Positions 7,852 to 15,263 of a stretch of 33,295 nt of DNA are shown one piece after another. The translations under genes were made by a program, and so were the position numbers. Numbering within the stretch: the first letter of the stretch is position 1; each line of letters begins with the position of its first letter. Source of the stretch: Actinomycetota bacterium (GTDB lineage: Bacteria; Actinomycetota; Thermoleophilia; Gaiellales; F1-60-MAGs149); contig VFJZ01000088.1 in the NCBI GenBank assembly GCA_009885805.1, positions 1-33,295 on the forward strand. The letters run 5' to 3'. The notes beneath the pieces were generated by a model, which worked only from the letters and a program-made list of their open reading frames with translations, was not told the origin of the DNA and searched no databases.

Positions 7852-9034
7852 TTCGGGAGAGAGGGAGGACGAGGTCGTCCACGTCGCGCGCCGGCTCATC
7901 GCCGCTCCGAGCGAGAACCCGCCGGGCGACGAACGTGCGGTGGCGACGGCGGTCATCGAGCTGCTGACCGAGCGCGGTATCGCCGACTGCAACGTCGTTG
8001 CCCACGACCCGCGACGGCCGAACGTGATTGCCCGCCTCGACAGCGGGAGACCGGGACCGACGCTTATCCTGTGCGGACATGTCGACACGAAGCCGGCAGG
8101 CTCGCACGACGCGTGGCACCACCCGCCCTTCGCCGGAGTCGTCGCGGACGGGCGCCTGTACGGCCTCGGGGCGACGGACATGAAGGGCGGCGTCGCCGCG
8201 ATCATCGTCGCGCTCGGCACCCTCCGCCGGTCCGGGGCCGTGCACCGGGGCGCGGTGGTCGGGCTGTTCACGGCCGACGAGGAGGCCGGCAGCGCACTCG
8301 GCGCCGGCTACCTCGCGAGCAGCGGACGCCTGAGCGCCGACGCCGCGATCATCGCCGAGCCTGCCGGGATCGACGACGACTGGCAGGCCCTTTTCCTGGG
8401 CACGCGCGGCTCGCTCCTGTTCCGCGTCGACGTCGACGGAGCACGCGGCCACTCCTCGCTCGAGGACCACCATCCCGGCATGTCGGCCACGATGGCAGTC
8501 GCGCACCTCATGACGGCGCTCGACGAGGCTTTCCGACGGTCGCCAGGCGTCGCCGTCAACGTCGGAGCCACGATCACCGGCGGCACGCACTACGGCGTGC
8601 GTGCGGGCTCCGCATCCTTCCGCGGCGACGTGCGGTTCCCGCCCGAGATGACCCATGCGGCGGCCGCGGCCATCCTGGAGCAGACCGTCGCTCGCTTCCA
8701 CGGGAGCCACCCCGAGGTGAGTGCCAAGGTGATCCTCGACGAGCTCTCTGGCGGGCCGTTCGAGCCGTTCAGCGTCGGAGCCCGATCCGTCGTCGCCGAA
8801 GCGTGTCGCGCGGCCGCGGCCGACGTCCTGGGCCGCGCGCCTGACGACGCCATCTTCCCAGGCGGCACCGACTCGTTCTTCCTCCAGGGCGGCGCCGGCA
8901 TCCCCACCGTGCCGGCGTTCGGACCGGGCTGCCTGCGCGAGGCCCACCAACCTGACGAGTACGTGTCCCTGTCATCGCTCCAGGCCGCGCCGGCGCTGCT
9001 GATCGGGGCGACGACGCGGTTCCTCGAGGCGTGA
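7844..9034 (+). CDS. M20-family metallohydrolase (ArgE/DapE/carboxypeptidase-like)
   Basis: Zinc-dependent amide hydrolase of 396 residues. The conserved ligands are visible: His79 in CGHVDT, Asp112 in GATDMKGG and the glutamate pair Glu146-Glu147 in ADEEAGS. The last zinc His is probably in the C-terminal EAHQPDEYV. A dimerisation domain sits between, with the usual GARGHSS segment. These enzymes remove an acyl, carbamoyl or aminoacyl group from an amino acid or short peptide. In a HyuAB operon the N-acyl or N-carbamoyl product of ring opening would be a fitting substrate (inference). ATG 7844 lies inside the end of the previous gene (8-bp overlap). A second M20 gene is at 29334; the two are clearly different in sequence. 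Confidence 0.87.
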   Translation: MLDSGEREDEVVHVARRLIAAPSENPPGDERAVATAVIELLTERGIADCNVVAHDPRRPNVIARLDSGRPGPTLILCGHVDTKPAGSHDAWHHPPFAGVVADGRLYGLGATDMKGGVAAIIVALGTLRRSGAVHRGAVVGLFTADEEAGSALGAGYLASSGRLSADAAIIAEPAGIDDDWQALFLGTRGSLLFRVDVDGARGHSSLEDHHPGMSATMAVAHLMTALDEAFRRSPGVAVNVGATITGGTHYGVRAGSASFRGDVRFPPEMTHAAAAAILEQTVARFHGSHPEVSAKVILDELSGGPFEPFSVGARSVVAEACRAAAADVLGRAPDDAIFPGGTDSFFLQGGAGIPTVPAFGPGCLREAHQPDEYVSLSSLQAAPALLIGATTRFLEA

Positions 9035-9813
9035 CCGTGCGGGTGGCGAGACGCGTGGCGTGGGTGACCGGCGCGGCCAGCGGGATCGGCGCGGCGACGG
9101 CGCGGCGGCTCGCGGCGGACGGCGCGTCGGTCGCATGCCTGGACGTCGACGAGGCCGGCCTCGAGAGCGTGGTCGCGGAGATCGGCCGCCACGCCGGCAC
9201 GGCCCTCGCGATCACCCTCGACGTCGCGGACGCGGCGGCCACGCGCGAGGCGGCCGGCCGGATCGAGCGAGACCTCGGCGCCGTGGAGGTGGTGGTCGCC
9301 GCAGCCGGCATCGTGCACGCGCAGGCCGACGTCGCGGATCTCGATCACGACGTTTGGCAGCGTGTGCTGACCGTCAACTTGACCGGCGTCTTCCTCACCG
9401 TACAGGCGGCGATCCCGCAGCTGCGACGGCACGGGCGCGGCGTCGTGATCGCGATCTCCTCCACCGGCGGCCTTCGCGGAAGCGCTGGCTACGCCGCCTA
9501 CGTCAGCTCTAAGCACGGCGTCGTCGGCCTGGTGCGGTGCCTGGCGAACGAGCTAGCTGCGGACGGCGTCCGCGTGAACGCTGTGTGCCCGGGATCGGTC
9601 GACACCCCGATGCTGGATCGCCAGGCTGCCGAGCGCGGGCTGGATCGCGACGTTGCCTCGCAGGCGTGGGCGAGGGCCCACCTGATCGAGCGCCTGGTGA
9701 CCGCAGACGAGGTCGCGTCCGCTGTCGCGTGGCTTGCGGGCGATTCCGCGCAGATGATCACCGGTCTGGCGCTGCCCGTCGACGGCGGCTCGCTGGCCCG
9801 GCCCCCCGAATGA
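9031..9813 (+). CDS. SDR family oxidoreductase, FabG-like
   Basis: 260-residue Rossmann-fold dehydrogenase. TGAASGIG (about 13-20) binds the cofactor. AAAGIVHA replaces NNAG, AISSTGG carries the catalytic Ser, and YVSSK carries Tyr and Lys. The acidic end of beta-2 (CLDVDE) suggests NAD(H) rather than NADP(H) preference (family rule). It ends in TGLALPVDGGSLA. The GTG start at 9031 overlaps the upstream TGA (GTGA). It is one of two SDRs in this operon and six in the island; no residue pins down a substrate. Confidence 0.87.
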   Translation: MTVRVARRVAWVTGAASGIGAATARRLAADGASVACLDVDEAGLESVVAEIGRHAGTALAITLDVADAAATREAAGRIERDLGAVEVVVAAAGIVHAQADVADLDHDVWQRVLTVNLTGVFLTVQAAIPQLRRHGRGVVIAISSTGGLRGSAGYAAYVSSKHGVVGLVRCLANELAADGVRVNAVCPGSVDTPMLDRQAAERGLDRDVASQAWARAHLIERLVTADEVASAVAWLAGDSAQMITGLALPVDGGSLARPPE

Positions 9814-11141
9814 CCGACACAGGGAGCAGCATGGGCACGCCCTCCGATCCGTCTCGCGACCGTCCGACGTACGCGGCCTCCGCAGCGCTCTACACCCGGG
9901 CCCGTGAGTCGCTCGCAGGTGGCGTCTCGACGGCCTTCCGCATGTTCGAGCGGCCCGTGCCGCTCTTCGTCCGCGAGGCGTCTGGGGCCTGGCTCGTGGA
10001 CGAGGACGGTAACGAGTACGTCGACTACGTCTGCGGCTATGGCCCAGTGATCCTGGGTCACGCCCATCCTGCGGTCGCCTCAGCCGTCGCCCACGCCGCA
10101 GCGACGATCCAGCAGGTCGGCGCCCAGCATCGCGCCGAGGTCGAGCTCGCCGAGCGCCTGTGCGCCGTCGTGCCGGCCTTCGAGCGCGTCAGGCTTGGCC
10201 TGACCGGTTCCGACGCGGTACACGCCGCGCTGCGGCTCGCGCGCGCCGCGACCGGACGGTCGCTTGTCGTCAAGTTCGCCGGGCACTACCACGGGTGGCT
10301 CGACTCGGTGCTCACGGGAACGGCCCACCTGCCTCCCGGCCTTCCCGAGACGGCTGGGCAGCCGCTGTCCGCGCTCGCCGACATCGTGGTCGTCGACTGG
10401 AACGACGAGGACGTCCTGCGGAGGATCATCGTCGACGCCGGCGATCGTCTGGCGGCCGTGATCATGGAGCCGATGGCCTGCAACGCCGGCGTCATCCCGC
10501 CGCGTGCCGGATACCTGGAGCTCGCCCGCGAGCTGACGTCGAACGCGGGCGCGTTACTGGTCTTCGACGAGGTCATCACGGGCTTTCGCGTCGCTCCGGG
10601 AGGGGCGCAGGAGGTGTTCGGCGTCGTGCCCGACCTCGCCGTCGTCGCCAAGGCGCTGGGGAACGGCTTCCCCATCAGCGCCTTTGGGGGCCGCGCCGAC
10701 CTCATGGAGCTCGTTGCCTCGAACCGAGCTATGCACGCCGGTACGTTCAACGGCGGCGGCGTCTCGGTAGCTGCCGCGAACGCCACGCTCGACGTGCTCC
10801 TGGCCGAGGACGGGGCGGGCTACGCGCACATGCGCGCGCTCGGTCTGCGCCTGATGGAAGGGCTCGTAGAGCGGGCGGCCGCGGCCGGTCGGCGGCTGGT
10901 GGCGCAAGGGCCTGGGCCCGTGTTCTACACCTGGTTCCTGTCCGACGGCGGCGTCGAGAGCTACCGCGACCACCTGCGGGCCGATAGCGCGGCGTACGCG
11001 AGACTGGCGGAGCAACTCGCGCACGAGGGGGTCCGCGTCATCCCCACCGGCCGTTGGTACCTCACGACCGCCCACACCGGCGCGGACGTCGACCGGACAC
11101 TCGACGCCGTCGAGCGCGCGCTGCTGCGCTTGGACGCGTGA
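9810..11141 (+). CDS. Class III PLP aminotransferase, glutamate-1-semialdehyde aminomutase-like
   Basis: Fold-type I PLP enzyme of 443 residues (436 from the alternative ATG 9831, which has a good AGGGAG 4 nt upstream). ATG 9810 gives the ATGA overlap seen throughout the operon, so either start may be used. The cofactor lysine is Lys281 in VVAKALGNGFPI and the pyridine-N aspartate is Asp253 in LVFDEVITGF. The PLP phosphate loop reads TGSDAV, where most relatives have TGSEAV. The overall pattern (RARESLAGGVSTAFR, VDYVCGYGPVILGHAHP) is that of HemL-like aminomutases. The catabolic setting and lack of haem genes argue for an amino-group transferase acting on a pathway intermediate, not HemL itself (inference). 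Confidence 0.88.
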   Translation: MTDTGSSMGTPSDPSRDRPTYAASAALYTRARESLAGGVSTAFRMFERPVPLFVREASGAWLVDEDGNEYVDYVCGYGPVILGHAHPAVASAVAHAAATIQQVGAQHRAEVELAERLCAVVPAFERVRLGLTGSDAVHAALRLARAATGRSLVVKFAGHYHGWLDSVLTGTAHLPPGLPETAGQPLSALADIVVVDWNDEDVLRRIIVDAGDRLAAVIMEPMACNAGVIPPRAGYLELARELTSNAGALLVFDEVITGFRVAPGGAQEVFGVVPDLAVVAKALGNGFPISAFGGRADLMELVASNRAMHAGTFNGGGVSVAAANATLDVLLAEDGAGYAHMRALGLRLMEGLVERAAAAGRRLVAQGPGPVFYTWFLSDGGVESYRDHLRADSAAYARLAEQLAHEGVRVIPTGRWYLTTAHTGADVDRTLDAVERALLRLDA

Positions 11142-12589
11142 CGTCCGCGCCGCGCGTCGCGCTCGCTGGCGTCTTCCACGAGTCGAACACGTTCGTCCCG
11201 CGCGCAACGACCCTCGATGCCTTCCGCGGCGCCTGGCACGAGGGGCCTGACCTCATCGACGCGCTGGAGGGCACGCAGACCGTGACGGGCGGCTTCATCG
11301 CCGGCGCGCGGCGGCTCGGCTTCGCACTGCGCCCGGCCGTCCACGCGTGGGCCACGCCCGCTGGCGCCGTGGAACCCGCCGCCTTCAACGTGCTCTGCTC
11401 GACACTGACGAGGGAGCTGCAGGCGGTGGGGCCCGTCGACGGGGTCCTACTCGAGCTCCATGGTGCGATGGTAGTCGAGGGCCGGGCCGCGGCCGACGCG
11501 GAACTCGCACGCGTCGTGCGCGCGGCGGTGGGCGACGTGCCGATCGTGACCGTCGTCGACCCGCACGCCAACGTTGCGCCGGGCCTCGTCGACGCCGTCG
11601 ACGTCCTGATCGCCTACCAGACCAACCCGCACGTCGATATGGCCGAGAGAGGCGAGGAGGCTGCGGCGCTCCTCGGGAGCATGCTGGCGGGGAGCCGGCC
11701 TGCCCAGGTCGCCGTGCGCATCCCCATCGTCGCGCCCGCGATCGCCCAGGCCACGGGCGACGAGCCGCTCGCCGAGCTCGTGTCGTGGACGCGGTCCCGG
11801 GCCGTCGCTGCCGGCGCCGCCGCTGCGTCGCTCGCGTTCGGGTTCGCCCACGCCGACGTCCCGGAGCTGGGCATGACCGCGATCGTCGCCCACGACGACG
11901 CGCGGCAGGCCGCTCATCTCGCGCGTGCCATCGCCACGCGGACATGGGAGGTCCGCCAGGGCTTCCGGCGCCGGCTGCTGTCCGCGGAGGAAGCCGTCGA
12001 GCTCGCGGCGGCGACGCCGGGCGTGGTCGCCCTCGCAGACACCGGGGACAACGTCGGCGGGGGCGCGCCAGGCGATTCGACGGTCCTGGCCCACGCACTG
12101 CTCGCTCACGGAGACCTTCGTGCCATGACGACCATCTGCGACCCCGGAGCGGTGGCCCACGCGAGCTCGCTCGGCGAAGGCGCGACGATCGACCTCGTGG
12201 TCGGACGGCCGCAGCTGCGTCTGGTCGGGACAGTACGGGCGCTGCGCGATGGCCGGTACGTCAACGACGGCCCGCTCTCGGCAGGGGTGGCATTCGACAT
12301 GGGGCGCGTTGCGATTGTCGACGTCGGCCCACTCGTCGTCGTGCTCCAGAGCGTCGCCGTGATGGCCAACGATCAGAACATGCTGCGCTCGATAGGCGTC
12401 GACGTGCAGACGTTGGACGCGATCGTCCTCAAGGGAGCGGCCGCGGTCCGCGCCGGCTGGGCCTCCGCCACGGTGCGCATCGTCGACGTAGGGACGCCGG
12501 GGCCGACCACCTCCGACCTTGCCACTTTGCCGTACCAGTCCATCTCGCGCCCGTTGTGGCCGCTCGACGGGTGCGAGTGGTCGCCGTGA
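11138..12589 (+). CDS. M81-family metallopeptidase, MlrC-like
   Basis: Zinc metallohydrolase of the M81/DUF1485 family, typified by microcystinase C, 483 residues from GTG 11138 (GTGA overlap with the aminotransferase). Conserved features: FHESNTFVP (about 13-21), metal-site DPHANV with Asp141 and His143, and NPHVDMAERG with His165 and Asp167. The C-terminal-domain motif GDNVGGGAPGDST corresponds to the usual D-PGGGAPGD-T. MlrC acts on linear microcystin and short peptides; most family members sit in amino-acid, hydantoin or oxoproline gene clusters with unknown substrates. It is last in the eight-gene unit. Its stop is one base from that of the opposing gene, so no terminator fits between them. 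Confidence 0.88.
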   Translation: MTSAPRVALAGVFHESNTFVPRATTLDAFRGAWHEGPDLIDALEGTQTVTGGFIAGARRLGFALRPAVHAWATPAGAVEPAAFNVLCSTLTRELQAVGPVDGVLLELHGAMVVEGRAAADAELARVVRAAVGDVPIVTVVDPHANVAPGLVDAVDVLIAYQTNPHVDMAERGEEAAALLGSMLAGSRPAQVAVRIPIVAPAIAQATGDEPLAELVSWTRSRAVAAGAAAASLAFGFAHADVPELGMTAIVAHDDARQAAHLARAIATRTWEVRQGFRRRLLSAEEAVELAAATPGVVALADTGDNVGGGAPGDSTVLAHALLAHGDLRAMTTICDPGAVAHASSLGEGATIDLVVGRPQLRLVGTVRALRDGRYVNDGPLSAGVAFDMGRVAIVDVGPLVVVLQSVAVMANDQNMLRSIGVDVQTLDAIVLKGAAAVRAGWASATVRIVDVGTPGPTTSDLATLPYQSISRPLWPLDGCEWSP

Positions 12590-12590
12590 C

Positions 12591-13295
12591 CTAGGCGGGC
12601 CAGGTGAGCTGCGGCGGCGGCGCACCGGCCTCGAAGTAGCGGAGCGCGGCGTCGATGTGCGCGGTCGCGCCAGTCTCGACCGCGTCGCCGTGTCCCGCCA
12701 GCAGGACGTCGGGCTCGAGCGTCCGCACGTGCTCGAGGCTCGTGCGCAGGCGGTCGGGGTTGCAGTCGGGCAGCGGTTGCAGGACGACACGTCCGCCGGC
12801 GAAGATGAGATCGCCGGCCAGGAGCGTACGGCGGCCGCGGCCTGCCTCGACCAGGAAGGCGAGATGCCCGTCGCTGTGTCCGGGGGTGTCGAGCACGTGC
12901 AGGCGGCAACCGCCGAGGTCGAGGGCGGTGCCGCCGTCGAGATCCTCCACCGACGGGCAGGCTACGAGGCGCAGGCCCGGGGGATAGGTGCCCTGCGCGC
13001 GCGCCTGTAAGAGACCGGCGCGTTCCTCGTCCCCGGCGCGCAGCCCCTCCGCCGTCCAGGGATGTGCGAGCACGCGCAGGCCGGCCCTGGCGAGGGCGGC
13101 CGCGCCCCCTGCGTGGTCGAGGTGCAGGTGCGTGAGCAGTACGGTGTCGACACCGGCTGGCGGACGCAGCGGTCGACGCCCGCAGCCCGTGTCGACCAGA
13201 ACGGCCCGCCGTCGCCCGCGAACGACGTAGAACGACCCGTCGAGCGGATCCGTGAGGAGCGGGCCGAGCGCCCCGCCGCCGATGTGCTCGATCAC
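12591..13295 (-). CDS. MBL-fold metal-dependent hydrolase (glyoxalase II-like)
   Basis: 234-residue metallo-beta-lactamase-fold protein. The signature THLHLDHAGG supplies His56, His58, Asp60 and His61; His140 (TPGHSDGH), Asp162 (LAGDLIF) and His202 (LAGHGD) complete a two-metal site. GTG 13295 was chosen for its GGAGG six bases upstream and the natural start VIEHIGGGALGPLL; longer readings run into the neighbouring SDR. Such proteins hydrolyse thioesters, lactones or phosphate esters. Position as the last gene after an SDR and a PLP lyase suggests hydrolysis of an activated acid or lactone (inference). It overlaps the upstream SDR gene's 3' neighbourhood by position only: the SDR stop is at 13309-13311, 13 bp away. 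Confidence 0.85.
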   Translation of the reverse strand: MIEHIGGGALGPLLTDPLDGSFYVVRGRRRAVLVDTGCGRRPLRPPAGVDTVLLTHLHLDHAGGAAALARAGLRVLAHPWTAEGLRAGDEERAGLLQARAQGTYPPGLRLVACPSVEDLDGGTALDLGGCRLHVLDTPGHSDGHLAFLVEAGRGRRTLLAGDLIFAGGRVVLQPLPDCNPDRLRTSLEHVRTLEPDVLLAGHGDAVETGATAHIDAALRYFEAGAPPPQLTWPA

Positions 13296-13308
13296 GTAGG
13301 CCTCCGCG

Positions 13309-14091
13309 TCAGTAGGAGAGAAAGCCGCCGTCGACGACGATGGTCGTACCCGTGATGAACCCCGCGTCGTCGGACGCGGCGAACAGAACGGCGGCCGCGA
13401 CGTCGTCCCCCGTGCCGCGGCGCCCGAGGGGCGTCCGGCGGGCGTAGCGGGTGAGGCCCGCCTCGGTCCGCCGGCTGGCCGCGGCGGCACTGCGGCGGGT
13501 CGCGATATCCCCTGGCGCGACGCCGACGACTCGGATGCCGAGGTCGGCGAGCTCCAACGCCGCCGCGCGCGTCAGCAGCTCGAGGCCGCCCTTGCTCGCG
13601 CAGTACGCGGACGCGTGCTCCTGCGCGGCGAAGCCGCCGACCGACCCTACGTTCACGATGACGCCTGCCGGCCGGAGGTGCGGCGCTGCGTCGCGGATCA
13701 GGCGGAAGGGTGCCTTGAGGTTCACGTCGACGACGTGGTCGAGAAGCGCGTCGCTTGTCTCGAGCAGCGGGGCGAGGACGGGCGCGCCGGTTGCAGCGGC
13801 GTTGTTCACGAGTACGTCGAGTCCGCCGAGCGCCGCCAGCGTCCCCTCGATGAGGCGCCGGCACCCGTCGGCGCTGGCGAGGTCTGCACCGATTGCCTCG
13901 AGCCTGCAGGGCTCGCGCGCCGCCGGAACGCCCCGGCGCAGCAGGCCCACGGCGGTCGATCCGCGCGTGCGGGACGAGTGGCCTATGACGACGTGGTCGC
14001 CCGTTGCCAGGAACGCCGCGGCGATGGCCCGGCCAATCCCGGAACTTCCCCCGGTCACGAGAACGCGGCGCCGGGCTGCGGTGGCGCTCAT
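13309..14091 (-). CDS. SDR family oxidoreductase
   Basis: 260 residues. The N-terminal cofactor motif VTGGSSGIG (about 13-21), VNNAAATGAP, catalytic Ser in NVGSVGG and Tyr/Lys in YCASK are all present, and it ends in TTIVVDGGFLSY. GHSSR after beta-2 suggests an NADP(H)-type pocket (rule of thumb only). ATG 14091 overlaps the stop of the PLP enzyme by four bases. The frame stays open upstream but that part is a shadow of the PLP gene. It is the middle gene of a three-gene reverse operon driven from the divergent promoter at 15195-15246. Confidence 0.88.
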   Translation of the reverse strand: MSATAARRRVLVTGGSSGIGRAIAAAFLATGDHVVIGHSSRTRGSTAVGLLRRGVPAAREPCRLEAIGADLASADGCRRLIEGTLAALGGLDVLVNNAAATGAPVLAPLLETSDALLDHVVDVNLKAPFRLIRDAAPHLRPAGVIVNVGSVGGFAAQEHASAYCASKGGLELLTRAAALELADLGIRVVGVAPGDIATRRSAAAASRRTEAGLTRYARRTPLGRRGTGDDVAAAVLFAASDDAGFITGTTIVVDGGFLSY

Positions 14092-15158
14092 CCGGCGGAC
14101 CGCGGGAACGACCTGTCGATGTCCTCGACGTGCAGGCGGCGGGGCCGGCCCGCTGCTTTCGTGGCAGCGAGGGTCTTGAGACCGCTGCCGGTCAGCAGCA
14201 CAACGGCCCCTGGGACGGGGTCGGCCAGATAGCCGGCGTATGCCGTGGCCGCGGCCGGCTCGACGAACACGCCGTAGCGCTGGGCGAGGATGCTCTGTGC
14301 GGCAAGAGCCGCGGCATCGTCGACCGCGACGGTCCAGCCTCTTGATGCGCGAACCGCCGCGAGGGCCGCTTCGCCGTCCGGCGGGTTGGTCAGCTGGAGC
14401 CCGGAGATCGCGGTGTGGCAGGCGTCGATCGGTGCGACGGTATCGGCGCCGGCCTGCGCGGCGAGGTGGATCGGCGCGCACCCTGTGGCCTGCACGGCGA
14501 CGAGCCGGGGCGCCGTCGTGGCCCGGCCCAGGGCCTGCCACTCCGCGAACCCGTCCCATAGGCTCGCGACGAGGCCGCCGCCACCGGTCGGGACGTACAC
14601 GACGGACGGTGCAGAGCCGATCTGCTCAACGAGCTCGAACGCGATCGTCTTGACCCCCGCCATCGAGGCCTCGTTGAAGGCACGAGCCGTGATCGCCACG
14701 ACGAGCCGCTCCGCGGCGGCGATGCGCTTCACCGCGGCGAAGACGCCGGCCTCGACGTTCGGGTCCTTGCCGAACCCGACGACCTCGGAGACGTCGACGC
14801 CATGGGCCTCGACCTGGGCGAGCTTCTCGCGCGGCGCGCCGTCGACGGTGAACAGCCGTCCGGAAAGGCCGGTGCGCGCGCCATATGCGGCGTACGCGGC
14901 ACCCGCGTTCCCCGACGACGTCCCGATCCAGCCGGAGTAGCCGTGGGCGACGCCGATGCTGATGCCGACCGCCGCGATGCGGTCCTTATACGAGCCGGTC
15001 GGATTCAGGTGGTCGCACTTGAGCAGCGTGTCGCCGGCTGACACGAGCGGCGTTCCGCCCTCGCCGAGCGAGACGCGCGACACGCCCGCAGGGAGCACGA
15101 GATCGTCGTACCGGCTCGACCAGTAGTCGGGCGGCTGCCAGGGCGTCGGCAGGGTCAC
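14088..15158 (-). CDS. Threonine synthase-like PLP enzyme (fold type II)
   Basis: 356-residue pyridoxal-phosphate enzyme of the tryptophan-synthase-beta family. The cofactor lysine is Lys58 in NPTGSYKDR, the substrate loop SSGNAG is at 81-86 and the phosphate-binding TGGGGL at 191-196. It resembles threonine synthases and threonine/diaminopropionate ammonia-lyases. Placement in a catabolic operon, with no homoserine kinase or dehydrogenase nearby, favours a beta-elimination or beta-replacement role over threonine biosynthesis (inference). GTG 15158 is used: an in-frame stop lies shortly upstream with no ATG between. A short leader frame at 15187-15155 ends across this GTG. Confidence 0.85.
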   Translation of the reverse strand: MTLPTPWQPPDYWSSRYDDLVLPAGVSRVSLGEGGTPLVSAGDTLLKCDHLNPTGSYKDRIAAVGISIGVAHGYSGWIGTSSGNAGAAYAAYGARTGLSGRLFTVDGAPREKLAQVEAHGVDVSEVVGFGKDPNVEAGVFAAVKRIAAAERLVVAITARAFNEASMAGVKTIAFELVEQIGSAPSVVYVPTGGGGLVASLWDGFAEWQALGRATTAPRLVAVQATGCAPIHLAAQAGADTVAPIDACHTAISGLQLTNPPDGEAALAAVRASRGWTVAVDDAAALAAQSILAQRYGVFVEPAAATAYAGYLADPVPGAVVLLTGSGLKTLAATKAAGRPRRLHVEDIDRSFPRSAG

Positions 15159-15187
15159 CGAGGCTGGCGCATGTTCACAGGCGCCAT
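15155..15187 (-). other. Possible leader peptide overlapping the start of the PLP enzyme gene
   Basis: Ten-codon frame MAPVNMRQPR whose TGA overlaps the GTG of the threonine-synthase-like gene in a GTGA. It lies 24 nt inside the predicted transcript. No good ribosome-binding site was seen. It could couple translation into the downstream gene, or be chance. A comparable nine-codon frame precedes the SDR at 27440. Confidence 0.3.
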
Positions 15188-15194
15188 TTCAATG

Positions 15195-15246
15195 TTGTAC
15201 TGTCGACATTCGAACGCAGTATAGAAGCCGACCGCAACGGTCGCAA
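15195..15246. promoter_or_regulatory. Divergent promoter region with TGTCGACA operator (site B)
   Basis: The palindrome TGTCGACA is at 15201-15208. On the reverse strand, TTGCGA (15246-15241), 17 bp and TATACT (15223-15218) form a good promoter for the PLP-enzyme operon; its start would fall near 15211, so the palindrome lies at about +4 to +11. On the forward strand, TTGTAC (15195-15200) and TATAGA (15220-15225) are spaced by 19 bp, a weaker promoter for the amidohydrolase-GntR unit; here the palindrome occupies the spacer. One bound repressor could block both directions and autoregulate the GntR gene. Confidence 0.55.
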
Positions 15247-15263
15247 GCTCTGTCCAACCGGTC

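Noticed and set aside
8080-8087. TGTCGACA inside the M20 gene
   Set aside because: It encodes the conserved metal motif HVDT of the family and lies in GC-rich coding sequence with no promoter, so it is not counted as an operator.
13145-13152. TGTCGACA inside the MBL-fold gene
   Set aside because: It falls within coding sequence for GVDT with no start site nearby; likely coincidental.
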